A stretch of DNA of 64,000 nt from Pelobates cultripes (Eukaryota > Chordata > Amphibia > Anura > Pelobatidae), in contig OW240912.1 in the NCBI GenBank assembly GCA_933207985.1, forward strand, positions 73,049,834 through 73,113,833. Direction: 5' to 3'. Below are positions 33,236 through 43,264 of the stretch, one piece after another. Both the position numbers and the translations under genes were made by a program. Each line of letters begins with the position of its first letter. Position 1 is the first letter of the stretch. The notes under the pieces were generated by a model. The model ran no database searches, had not been told where the DNA came from, and worked only from the letters and a program-made list of their open reading frames with translations.

Positions 33236-35305
33236 ATGTCCGATAATACCGAGCCAGCAATTTCACAAGAGCTTAGAGCTTGGCTGGTCTCAACCATCGC
33301 TGAGTCTATTCCTAAGGCGCTAGCAGCCTTCCAAGCAAGGACTTCTACCGAAGTAAATCCTACCACAGACTTGCCTTCTGACTCCGAGGACTCTCAGCCC
33401 TCAGATCAGGAAACCACACGCAAGCGCCCCTGGAAAGGGGATAGTAGGTCTGCTGGCAAAGGCAAGGCTCCTGCCAAGTCCTTGAAATTGTCTGCCCCTC
33501 AACCCGCCCACGTAACCACCGATCCCTTAGAGGGCTCTGCTTTCCACACGGGCGATTGGGTTGAGGATTATTTCCTTGACTACACTGATGAGGACCCCTC
33601 GGCAAATGCGCTAGGGGATACCTCATCAGAGTTTGTCAAGGAGACTTTCCTTATACCTAAAAGTTCTGATACTAAAGTACCTACCCAGAAGGGAACCGAC
33701 TCAGACATCCTCCTGGATGCTTCGGGTGTCCCCTTTTTTGATCCCAGAATCATCAGACACCCACGATCAGCCGAATGGTCTCCACCAGACCATATCGCTA
33801 ACTTTTGTAAGATGTGGTTAGGTAAACCACTTGATAAGGAAATCAGGGCGAAACTCAGAGCCGAGTGCCCGCGACCAACCATTCCAAATAAGGTGGCTCT
33901 CACACCAGAGTTTGACCCGTTATTTGTCACCTTTCTAAATAAGACAGGGAAGGATCCCCGAAAGGGAATAGAACAGGGCCTCAAGACAGCCCAAGATAAA
34001 CTTCTAGACATATCTGGTCCAATCGTCCAAATCTTTATTCTGGCAGACGAAGCCATAACCAGTGGGGAATTTGACCCCAATACAGTTAGAGAATGGGCCC
34101 AGAGAGCCTTATGTCTCCTTGGCAACGCAAATGTGGCCATATCCACGGAAAGACGCAGGGCGGCACTATACAAATTAGATGCTAAACTAGCCGATCTGAG
34201 CTTCCGAGAACTGGGACCAGAGGCCAATAGGTTGTTATTTGGAGACTCATTTATGAGGGATCTCTCCAAGCATGTGGATGTATTTACAACACTTAATAAG
34301 GCCCAATCCTCCTTGCGCAGGGTTTTTCGTTCCCAGACAACTCGTTTTTCTGGGAGAGCTGGACGTTTTAGAGGCCGAATGTACAGCAGAACTGCCTTCA
34401 CAGGCTACAGGCCTCGCCCAACAGAAAATTACTGGCAATCGGGACAACCCCGACCCTACCACAGGCAGCTATTTACAAACAGAGGATCTATCCGGCGACG
34501 TGGCTCTGCTTCCCTACGCGGACGAACTGCTCAAGGTAATAAACCTTCCTTTTTTACACACACCTATTGCAGGTCGACTAATCCATTTTTTCCCACAGTG
34601 GGAGTTACTGTCACAAGACCTATGGGTTCTGCACACAGTACAAGGATTCACAATAGACTTTCTTTCCATTCCAGTCCAGAACATACCTCCTACACCACTT
34701 CAGATGTCCACATCAGACAACCTCACATTACAAACCGAATTGCACAAACTTCTACAAAAAGGGGCGATAGAAAAATCCCCTTTTCCCAAAACTTTTCTCA
34801 GCAACATATTTCTGGTACACAAAAAAACGGGAGATCTACGTCCAATCATCAATTTAAAAGACCTGAATCGCTTCGTCAGGTACCGTCATTTCAAGATGGA
34901 AGGCATCCATCTACTCAGGGACCTCCTTTGCGTGGGAGATTGGTTCTCCAGATTCGACCTCAAGGACGCATATCTCACAGTCCCAATTGCTCGCAACCAT
35001 CGAGCCTTTCTCCAATTCTCCTGGCTAGACGAAATCTGTCAATTCACATGTCTCCCGTTCGGCCTTTGTTCCGCACCATGGTGTTTCACCAAATTGATGA
35101 AACCAGTGATGGCGTTACTCCGATCTCAAGGGATTCGGTCCATCATTTACTTGGACGACATCCTAATAATGGCTCAGGATTCAGACCTCCTACGCAAACA
35201 CACAGACACGACAACAACCTTACTACAAAACCTAGGGTTTGTGATCAACTTTCAGAAATCGGCCCTGGAACCTTCTCAGAAGGTTCAGTTTTTTCGGATT
35301 TCTGA
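33236..35305 (+). CDS. DIRS ORF1, gag-like protein (689 codons open)
   Basis: ATG at 33236 (context AAAATGTCC) opens a frame ending with TGA at 35303-35305. The first ~430 residues look like a DIRS gag: an acidic/serine stretch (near 40-65), a lysine-rich stretch (near 60-85), a helical middle with LSRPTIPNKVALTPEFD-like content, and an Arg/Gly-rich end (RFSGRAGRFRGRMYSR near 385). No zinc knuckle is seen. The last ~258 codons overlap the RT frame and are basic and Ser/Pro/His-rich, without a recognisable domain. The functional protein may end earlier, or the tail may be fortuitous. Presumed role: structural or nucleic-acid-binding protein of the retrotransposition particle. Confidence 0.75.
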   Translation: MSDNTEPAISQELRAWLVSTIAESIPKALAAFQARTSTEVNPTTDLPSDSEDSQPSDQETTRKRPWKGDSRSAGKGKAPAKSLKLSAPQPAHVTTDPLEGSAFHTGDWVEDYFLDYTDEDPSANALGDTSSEFVKETFLIPKSSDTKVPTQKGTDSDILLDASGVPFFDPRIIRHPRSAEWSPPDHIANFCKMWLGKPLDKEIRAKLRAECPRPTIPNKVALTPEFDPLFVTFLNKTGKDPRKGIEQGLKTAQDKLLDISGPIVQIFILADEAITSGEFDPNTVREWAQRALCLLGNANVAISTERRRAALYKLDAKLADLSFRELGPEANRLLFGDSFMRDLSKHVDVFTTLNKAQSSLRRVFRSQTTRFSGRAGRFRGRMYSRTAFTGYRPRPTENYWQSGQPRPYHRQLFTNRGSIRRRGSASLRGRTAQGNKPSFFTHTYCRSTNPFFPTVGVTVTRPMGSAHSTRIHNRLSFHSSPEHTSYTTSDVHIRQPHITNRIAQTSTKRGDRKIPFSQNFSQQHISGTQKNGRSTSNHQFKRPESLRQVPSFQDGRHPSTQGPPLRGRLVLQIRPQGRISHSPNCSQPSSLSPILLARRNLSIHMSPVRPLFRTMVFHQIDETSDGVTPISRDSVHHLLGRHPNNGSGFRPPTQTHRHDNNLTTKPRVCDQLSEIGPGTFSEGSVFSDF

Positions 35306-36571
35306 TAGATTCCGTAGAGGCGATCTTACAGCTCCCCTCCACAAAAGTCAAATCCATAAAGAAAGAGATCCGCAAACTGCTGTCAGCCTACCAGATTCGC
35401 CTACGCGACCTGGCCCATACCATAGGACTATTGTCCGCCTCTATCCAGGCCATTTACCCGGGACCTCTACACTACCGAGCCATGCAACGGCTCAAAACAC
35501 ACTACCTACACCGATCCACTTCTTACGATCAGTACATTTCCCTGACAGATGAGGTTCGGATAGAACTTCACTGGTGGCTTCACAACATGGAATGGCAAAG
35601 CCATTTTCGGATCGCAACCGGATTTCATCCTGGAATCCGATGCCAGTCTCTTGGGATGGGGCGCCACGTGCGCAGACAGGTCCACCGGAGGGCTATCGTC
35701 CCCCTCGGAACGAGCACTGCACATCAATTGTCTAGAATTGATTGCAGGGTCCTTTGCGATTCGCAGTTTCACAAAAGATTGTTTCAATTGCTCACTAGTA
35801 CTGCGCATGGACAACGTCTCTGCAGTACGTTATGTGAATCGGTTAGGGGGTTCCCGGTCCAAACTATTGTCAGACCTTACCAGGGAACTCTATCAGTTCT
35901 GCCTAGAGCGGAACTTATCCATCAGAGCGGAATACCTCCCGGGCACAGACAATCTAGTCGCAGACTGGTTCTCTCGCCATTGGAGAGATGTGAGCGACTG
36001 GCAATTGGACCCCCGCTTGTTTCACCAAATTCTTTGTCTTCGCGGGCCTCTCACTCTGGACTTATTCGCATCGCGACTGAATCGCCAGACCGAAGCCTTT
36101 ATCAGCTGGCTTCCAGACCCCCAATCCTGGGCAGTCGATGCCTTCCTACATCCCTGGCCGGAGACAGGAGCCTATGCGTTCCCGCCTTTCTCCATGATTC
36201 AGCGCACCCTTTACCGGGTCAGAGCCCTAGTAGTGACAATAGTCATTGTCACTCCATTATGGAGAGCCCAGACCTGGTTCCCAACCCTGTTAGAAATGTC
36301 AGCGAACTACCCGATCCTACTACCCCGATCTCCCAACATTCTAACGAATCCAACGGGGCATTGTCACCCTCTCGCCCTCCAAGGACGGCTCCAACTTGTA
36401 GCTTGGACCGTTTCAGGGGATCCTGGAATGTCTCAGGACTTTCGGAAACAGCTCAGGCACTCCTATGGGATTCCTGGGCCCCAGGAACTAGACGAGCTTA
36501 CCTCACTGCATGGCGAACATGGGTCAGCTGGTGTCTGGAAAGGGACACCGATCCCTTTTCAGCTCCTTTGA
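34272..36571 (+). pseudogene. DIRS pol: reverse transcriptase, RNase H, methyltransferase-like, two frameshifts
   Basis: RT occupies about 34500-35292: DLRPIINLKDLNRF, FSRFDLKDAYLTVPI (motif A Asp) and YLDDILI (catalytic Asp pair at about 35149-35170). At the T6 run 35289-35294 one extra base shifts the reading to another frame (GFLIDS). A second one-base shift near 35587 leads into the third frame, where RNase H is complete (ESDASLLGWG, LELIAG, LRMDNVSAV, ADWFSR: all four acidic positions). The end (about 36049-36330, LDLFASRLNRQ, YAFPPF, WFPTLLEM) is the DNA adenine methyltransferase-like domain usual in DIRS. As read, no full-length product is possible. Homopolymer sequencing error is an alternative for the first shift. 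Confidence 0.85.
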
Positions 36572-37350
36572 CGATAATATTAAACTTCCTGTCTACCTTA
36601 TTTGATCAAGGCAAATCCTATAGATCGATTAATGTCTTTAGATCAGCCATATCCGCAGCACACGATCCTATTGACAAAACACCAATAGGGAAACACCCTT
36701 CGGTTTGTAGACTGTTACGCGGGATCAGGCTAACCAGACCCCCTCTACCTAAATATTCCAATCTCTGGGATGTTGCTCAAGTTTTTTCGCTTTTGGACTC
36801 ATGGCCCTCTAATGAGAACTTGACGCTACATCAACTCTCTGCTAAACTAGCTCTACTCCTATGTCTAGTATCCTTCCGTAGGGTCTCAGACATTCGAGCA
36901 TTCGATCTCCACGCTATAACCTTCTCTCCAGAAGGCGTTACTTTTCGCATCTCCAGACGCACCAAGACTAATTCTCTCTCTGTGTTCTACCCCTACGTCC
37001 CGAACAGACAGTCACTCTGCGTGGCGCTTTGCTTAAGGCATTACGTAGTTGCCACGACCACCCTGCGCCCCCCTACAGGACCCCTCCTAGTGTCCTACGT
37101 CAAACCACACAAACCAGTGTCCGCTCCCACAGTTTCACGGTGGATCAAATGGATACTAGCCCAAGCTGACATTGATCCCTCCTTTGGGGCGCACTCAGTC
37201 AGGGGAGCAGCCGCATCCTCAGCCTTTCGTGCAGGTAGCTCTCTTTCAGACATCTTGTCATCGGCAGATTGGTCCAGGGAATCTACCTTTCGTACATTCT
37301 ATTTCAAACCTAGATCACACGCGGCATCCTCCATTGTACAAGAGCGTTAA
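36259..37350 (+). CDS. DIRS tyrosine recombinase (about 363 codons)
   Basis: ATG at 36259 lies inside the end of the methyltransferase-like frame (overlap of 313 nt); TAA is at 37348-37350. The catalytic set is present: Arg in FRRVSDIRAFD, Lys in RRTKTNS, His-x-x-Arg in GAHSVRGAAASS, a Trp in SADWSRES at the usual second-His position, and the nucleophile Tyr in TFRTFYFKP. The N-terminal core-binding part is at 36400-36750 (APGTRRAYLTAWRTW). The frame stays open for more than 800 nt upstream of the chosen start, so an N-terminally extended product is possible. Role: integrates the circular DNA copy without target duplication. Confidence 0.9.
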   Translation: MESPDLVPNPVRNVSELPDPTTPISQHSNESNGALSPSRPPRTAPTCSLDRFRGSWNVSGLSETAQALLWDSWAPGTRRAYLTAWRTWVSWCLERDTDPFSAPLTIILNFLSTLFDQGKSYRSINVFRSAISAAHDPIDKTPIGKHPSVCRLLRGIRLTRPPLPKYSNLWDVAQVFSLLDSWPSNENLTLHQLSAKLALLLCLVSFRRVSDIRAFDLHAITFSPEGVTFRISRRTKTNSLSVFYPYVPNRQSLCVALCLRHYVVATTTLRPPTGPLLVSYVKPHKPVSAPTVSRWIKWILAQADIDPSFGAHSVRGAAASSAFRAGSSLSDILSSADWSRESTFRTFYFKPRSHAASSIVQER

Positions 37351-37353
37351 AAC

Positions 37354-37453
37354 AGCAAATATGAAGCCTCCTGTCTTGCCATAAAATTAGGGATTATTCT
37401 AGCCCTAGTGACTGAATAATCTAAATTTTATTAACGACAGGAGGCGAATATTT
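37354..37453. repeat. DIRS internal complementary region
   Basis: 37354-37388 is the exact inverse of the left end (32033-32067). 37385-37453 is the exact inverse of the right end (37994-38062). The two halves share AATT at 37385-37388, the presumed circle junction. Confidence 0.97.
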
Positions 37454-37863
37454 TCCCACCCTTGTCTTCAGTACCAGGTCGACCCACCCTGAGGTAAGTT
37501 AAAATCGTCTCCTATTCGATAGGTCTCACACAATTCACGCATCACCTGTTATCAGTCAGGTTTACACCACATCACTAACAGTTAATATGATATACTTCAG
37601 ATCAACTCCATTAAATACATTGAAATAATCTGTCATTTCCTAATATACGTGCCATAAACTTGCATTCACATAGTAGGAGAACCTATACTCTCATGGTTTT
37701 CTCTTTTCTCTTCTCTAGTGTGAAGATCCCTGACGTCCATAGCAGGTGGATTCAGCAATCCACACAAAGTTTACACGGTTGAACACCAGGATCACGACTT
37801 AACCCACAGTTCCAGTTCCAGTTCAGTTTACATGGTTGACACTCAAATACTGTCGGCAACAAC

Positions 37864-38062
37864 AAGAAAGAGGAATTGGGAGGAGCTTCACAATGCTATA
37901 TAATACTGATATACACTCTGATTGGTTGAATTATTTTACAATATTGTTAACTATTTCTTTGCTGCTGGGAGGTTCAGTAAAGAAGGATAAAGCAAATATT
38001 CGCCTCCTGTCGTTAATAAAATTTAGATTATTCAGTCACTAGGGCTAGAATAATCCCTAATT
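37864..38062 (-). repeat. DIRS right inverted terminal repeat
   Basis: Inverse of the left terminus over AAGAAAGAGGAATTGGGAGG through GGTTCAGTAAAGAAGGATAA. An AT-rich stretch near 37921-37951 is absent on the left. The outermost 69 bases match only the internal complementary region, as expected for DIRS. Confidence 0.95.
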
Positions 38063-38600
38063 AATACAAGCTACACTATTCAGCGTGCTCTGTTAAGACA
38101 CCACAGTCATCTCATACCGTTATCTTTCCATTTTTTCCTTATTTACAGTTTTATAATTGGTGTAATTTGTGGATTTTGTTGGTTCGCAACTTCTATGTAT
38201 GTATATACCATGCCTGTCAGGCTTGTGCCTCCCATTACTGCGAGTCATTGCATTTCTTTCTCTTTTTTTTTTTTGCTTATATTTGTAAACCTTTCTGTAA
38301 ATAAAAAAAAATAATAAAAATCATGAAAACAAAAATATCAATATTTTTTAAAAGTGACATTTCCACTTTAAATAGACTCAGCTCAGCTATTTCCACCTAC
38401 AATGTACAATGCTCTCAATTTTTGATTGAGGGTTTGTCCATGCTGAAAAAGAAAAATGCTTTCTGTCTGTCTAACACGCCCACAGAGTGCTCATGCCACT
38501 GACACACGTCTGTCATTGGTTGTTGTTTTTTTTTTGGGTGGAGTAGATAGGGGCAACTCAGGTCTCCAGGAACCAAGCAAGGCTGTCTCATTGTCACCCA
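38063..38600. other. Intergenic sequence between DIRS and the CPD promoter
   Basis: AT-rich, with poly(T)/poly(A) runs near 38262-38330. No gene seen. Frames overlapping 38415-38712 on the minus strand lack support. Confidence 0.5.
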
Positions 38601-38608
38601 CAGGCACA

Positions 38609-38823
38609 CCGGAAGTGGGGCGGAAGTCCACATCGTAAAACACCACCGGAAGTAGGGCATCTAACAAAGAACTGCGAGTTCCGGCGTGTACCGGAAGTGG
38701 GGCATCTACCAAAGAGTTTTGTTCCCCCTCTCCCCCCCTGCGTGTGCCGGAAGTGGGGCAGACAAGCCAGAGCTGAATCGGTCTCTAGGCGAGTGGGACG
38801 GTTGCTAGGGGCATACCGGAAGT
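38609..38823 (+). promoter_or_regulatory. ETS-site cluster upstream of CPD
   Basis: CCGGAAGT occurs exactly at 38609, 38646, 38691, 38747 and 38816, and GCGGAAGT at 38620, all on the plus strand, 74-281 bp before the CPD ATG. Three of the sites sit in a degenerate repeat (CCGGAAGTGGGGCATCTACC). GGTTGCTAGGGGCA at 38800-38813 resembles half an RFX X-box. No TATA box is visible. ETS clusters of this kind are typical of GABP/ELK-driven housekeeping promoters; that link is inference. Confidence 0.7.
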
Positions 38824-38889
38824 GTCCTGGTGCTGGCTGGCTGACGGAGGGTTGTAGTCTGTGTTAGTTGCCTGAAGCAGGGGGTGAAG

Positions 38890-39530
38890 ATGGCGGTCTC
38901 CAGCCGGCTCCGTGCTCTGCTCTCCGTGCTCCCCGCTCTGCTCCTGGCTGTCAGCGGCTTGCTGTCCCCCCTCGTGTCCCCGGCTCACATTAAGAAGGCC
39001 ATGGAGGAGGCGGCGCCCGCGGAGAGCTACAGCCGCTATTACCATTACCCCGAGCTCACCGAGCTGCTCCGCTCGCTGACCGAGCACCACCCGGGGCTGG
39101 CCCGGCTCTCCAGCCTCGGGCAGTCGGTGAAAGGCCGGGAGCTGTGGGCGCTCAGGCTGACAGCCGACCCCGAGCTCGCCCCGGCAGACAGACCGCAGTT
39201 CAAGTACGTGGGGAACATGCACGGGGACGAGGCGGTGTCCAGGCAGGTCCTGATCTACCTGACCCAGCACTTACTGGGGGGCTACGGCACGGACCCCCGC
39301 ATCACCCGCCTCCTCAACAACACCGACATCTACATCGTGCCCAGCCTCAACCCGGACGGCTTCGAGGTGGCCCAGGAGGGCGACTGCCATGGGAGCAAAC
39401 AGTCCAGGGAGAATGCCAACGAGATCGACCTCAACCGCAGCTTCCCTGACCAGTTCAACAAGGGGGGCTCACCTGATGGCAAGCAGGTGCCAGAGGTGGT
39501 GGCTATGATGAAGTGGATACGTGCCAACCG
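38890..39530 (+). CDS. CPD: Carboxypeptidase D exon 1 (residues 1-213 plus two bases)
   Basis: ATG at 38890 has a good Kozak context (GAAGATGGCG). Residues 1-31 form a leucine-rich signal peptide, cleaved before about AHIKKA. The first M14-family carboxypeptidase domain follows: zinc ligands His111 and Glu114 in GNMHGDEAVSRQ, substrate-binding region NPDGFE (154-159) and LNRSFPD (181-187). The HGDE and LNRSFPDQF wording and the very long first exon fit carboxypeptidase D rather than CPE or CPN. CPD is a trans-Golgi membrane enzyme that removes C-terminal Lys/Arg from processed peptides. The donor CCG|GTGGGT leaves phase 2. The exon is far more GC-rich than its surroundings. Confidence 0.95.
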
Positions 39531-39571
39531 GTGGGTAGTCTTAACGCGTGCATGCTGTCACTAGTGAGAGA

Positions 39572-39720
39572 GCTCATTTTATTATTTTCATCATTATTAT
39601 TATTATGATATTTATATAGCGCCAACAAATTCCGCAGCAATGGGTGGACGAACAGACCTGTAGTTGTAACCAGACAAGTTGGACACACAGGAACAGAGGG
39701 GTTGAGGGCCCTGCTCAATT
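39572..39720 (-). repeat. LINE 3'-end fragment just inside CPD intron 1
   Basis: (ATT)n followed by ATATTTATATAGCGCCAACA and GGACGAACAGACCTGTAGTT matches the tail of the 43226-43860 copy. It starts about 40 bp after the exon 1 donor and runs into a T-rich stretch. Confidence 0.8.
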
Positions 39721-41107
39721 TTTTTAAATATAGAAATGATTTATTTTTCAAGCAGCGATACAATTCATCAGCATAAGCAAAGTACTTTTTTTTTTTTTTT
39801 TTCATAGCAGAAATAGAATTAACAACGAAAATAAGAAAAAAACTAGACTAAAAGTAATACTTTTTTTGGTCACCATGTGGCACTTAAGTTTTTGCAGACA
39901 GCACCAGGCTGACTGTGACATTTCTACTATATACAAATACTGAGTTAGTAATGTCACTGAAGGTTGGCTCACTTGTGTCCAGCTGTGCACTGGCATAGGG
40001 CCTAAACCATTATATCTAATAGATAAAGATATTAGAATTCTGTATCAACTGAGCTGGAAGGTCTGGTGAAAAATCCAAATGAAACACATGGAAAGGAAGT
40101 ATATACATAAAGTATCCCATGCTATATTCTAATCCCTCTTGGTGGCATTGCACCAAAATTCAGATGAAGAATAAAACAGGAATTCATGTTTTATTTTAAT
40201 TGTCACTAGATCATACAGCTCTGTTTGGAATATCTTTATCTCTATACAAATACTGCCTGATTATTAAAAGGTGAAGTGCCAAATTCACTAGTGGTCATGT
40301 TAGATTTTTACCTACCTCCATTCAGTCTTGGGTTGGTTATTGGGTCCTGAAAGCCAGCACTAGGACTATCACAGGATATTAAAAGCCGATATATGGGACA
40401 TTGGTTCCAAATTATTTTCTGATGGAGGATCATATATTATTTGTAGTGTTATTAGTGAGGTGATAGTCACAGCTCAACATTTTAGTTGCTGATTTGCTAT
40501 TCAGATGTTGTTACAATTCAGATATTCGTGCATAAACTTCAAGTGCCATGAAAGCTACGCTGAAAACCTAACAGACTTGGAGAATTTCTGCTGTTTTCTC
40601 ATGTAACTTTCATTTGGAAATATAATTTCTGATAAGTCACGCTTTAGTGAATAACAGTGTTATGTAAAATTATAGGACATCTACAAAGGTCTTTGTTCTA
40701 TTCCCTTTTACTCTGCGTATTGCATGCTGTTTTTTTTTTTTTTTTTTCGTGTTTAAGTATGCTATAAAAGAACCCACATCAAATCCATGACATTAACAGC
40801 ATTATTTGCTAAAGTGAACTTCAATTTTAAGGCCAGAGTAGTCGAGCTAAAAGGGTAGCTGACTTATTGAATTCTCACTTTAGTAAATAACTCTATTAGA
40901 TTTATTGAGCGATGTATCCTATCCTATTGTGCTTGCAATGTCCATGTCTTAAAGGGTTACCTTAGGCCAGGGGTTCCCAATTACTTTTTCCACTGGAACC
41001 TTTTGACATAGTGTATCAACATTGTGGAAACCCCTTCCCCTCCCCCCCCCACCCCCCCCAAAAAAAACCCTTTAAATTAACAAATAAAATTTTTATTAAA
41101 AAATAAA

Positions 41108-41112
<5 letters not shown>

Positions 41113-41159
<47 letters not shown>
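41113..41159. repeat. (AT)n microsatellite
   Basis: About 23 AT units. A second array of similar length lies at 41630-41680, with CA-rich repeats between. Confidence 0.95.
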
Positions 41160-41160
<1 letters not shown>

Positions 41161-41629
41161 CACACTAATTCCTACAGATAGTAAACAGATTGTACTACTT
41201 AGGAGCAGGTGTGCTTTTCTGTGTAGAGTTGGTGTTTGTATATAATTTTAGCATTTTAATACAGGGGTAATGTTTGTGCAGGGTTGTGTTAGCGTTTGAT
41301 TGCTAGGATGTATGCCATATACATACACATTAACACAGAGATACACACATTCATAAACAAACACAAAGATACACACTGACACATGATCACCTCTTGACAC
41401 ACTGGCGCAGATACACACTGTGACACACACTCAGATACACACAGACACACTCAGATACAGACACTTACAAACAGATACACGCACACTGACACAGATACAC
41501 TGGCACACACCTTAACACACAGATACAGACACACGTACACACATTGGCTCATGCACTCAGATACACACTGACACAGGTACACAGTGGCACATACACTGAT
41601 ACACACACTGTCAAATACACACACACGTC

Positions 41630-41680
<51 letters not shown>
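41630..41680. repeat. (TA)n microsatellite
   Basis: About 25 TA units followed by a short TATAA repeat; it ends the CA-rich stretch 41330-41620. Confidence 0.95.
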
Positions 41681-41685
<5 letters not shown>

Positions 41686-43225
41686 TAATATAATATAATA
41701 TGCAGTCACCCTCCTGTTAGCATACCTGTTTAACTCCTCTATTGCCGGAGATGTAACTACACCTCAGGCAGTGTCATTAACCAGCTGGCTTACATCAATT
41801 CTGTGCATATTGGACATCTCCCGTCAGCATGCACATCATGCTGACCACAGGCAAACTCTGATGGCTTTGTCTCACACCCCTCCATCAACGTAGGTGGATT
41901 AAGCTGAAGGGAGAACTTGGCCTCGGAGGTGGAATAGAGGTTAGTTTCTACTTGTTGTGGTTTTTTTTTTGAGTACAGGGACAAGCACAGCAAGGGTTAT
42001 TCTAACTAAATTCAGTGTTTTCTTAAATCACTGATTTGTGGTTGGAATAACCATTTAACAGTGAGAAGACAGTGGATTTTGTGGTGCCTTTTATTTGAAC
42101 ATGGCTTACAGTTGTTATGTATTTTGTGTGGATTTTGCTCCCCACTGAGATGTAGTACACAGAACATCATCCTTGGTGTGGCACACGCTTATTCTCCTTG
42201 ATGTGGGAATTGGTTGTGCATCCCCCCTGCCTAGCAGATGTGCAGTGATGAAAACATGGGCAAACATTTTTACAATTACTCAAAGCATAAGTATGGTGAA
42301 TTTTGGATGTCTGCTATGTTACTGACAAAAATGTTTGTATGGACTACATGCATTAAGAGTATTGTCTCTTCTGCTCATAAACTAAGAGAAATGTACAGAA
42401 AGGTACATGGTAGCATTTCTCATGTATATTGCAAGGTGATGACAATCTGTGATTAAATGCCATTTTTCTGGCAACTCTACTTATGCTTGATATTGGAGGT
42501 TTGCAATGTGTTTTTAAAAAGGCTGCTAATTGGTTCTTGTTGAGTATCTTTTAAAAATGTTTTTTTTTTTTTTTGTTTTGTTTTTTGCCAGTATCTCATG
42601 ATTATTTTAATCCTACCAGCAATACGATGTCTATCTAATCCACATAGCCATTCATGCACTTCATCTAGCAATGTTTTTATTTAGAGATACATGTAGATTT
42701 AATTTGTAACAGAATGGATAAAACCATTTTTTTTTTAAATTGGATTTCTTTAAAGCAAATGCTTTTGGAGAAAAAAAAAAATTTTTTTTTCTAGTTAAGA
42801 TTCATTATATTCTAAAGGTTATTCGGTATGAAATATTCATTAGTTATATAGCACAAGACTGTGTATCCATGCAGTATTTACATGTTTGGCAAATGGATTC
42901 CATTATCCAACTTTGAATTTGTGTTTGCAGAGATAACATGCACTTTTTCGCAGCAAACATTTTATGAAATGCATACAAAGTTCAACTTTATTCTGCAAAC
43001 TATGTACAATAGGCATATTAATTTATTTTCAGCTGGTGTAACAAATGCACTGCTTTTTATATGTATCTGTGTACAAATTGATTTTTCTGAGGTTTACCTG
43101 AAGAGTCTTAAGACTTCTCACGTAAATCTACCTGGCACAAAAAGGGAACACAATGCTTCTTACTCCATAGTTGCAATTGGATTTCTCCTTGGATCAACAT
43201 CCATTGGGTATACAGTTAGTCTGTT

Positions 43226-43228
43226 GTC

Positions 43229-43264
<36 letters not shown>

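Larger units (their letters stand above)
32033..38062 (+). mobile_element. Complete DIRS-type tyrosine-recombinase retrotransposon
   Basis: The order is left inverted terminus, leader, gag-like ORF, RT/RNase H/methyltransferase-like frame, tyrosine recombinase ORF, internal complementary region, right inverted terminus. The internal region 37354-37453 is the exact inverse of the two element ends joined through AATT (35 of 35 and 69 of 69 bases). This fixes the element boundaries to within 4 bp. No target duplication is expected for a recombinase-integrated element. Two single-base shifts break the RT frame; everything else looks intact, so the insertion is recent. Confidence 0.95.

Noticed and set aside
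35281..35300. Programmed frameshift at the T6 run in the DIRS pol
   Set aside because: The required shift is +1, not the usual -1 slippage, and a second unrelated shift follows at about 35587; mutation or sequencing error is simpler.
32022..38069. AATACAA on both sides of the DIRS element as a possible target duplication
   Set aside because: It is offset by four bases on the left, and DIRS elements integrate by tyrosine recombinase without duplication; likely chance.
38415..38712. Divergent gene sharing the CPD promoter
   Set aside because: Short minus frames lack homology and continuation; nothing but DIRS lies further left.
40978..41760. hAT element starting CAGGGGTTCCCAATTAC
   Set aside because: No inverse terminus or 8-bp duplication was located downstream; left unannotated apart from mention in intron 1.
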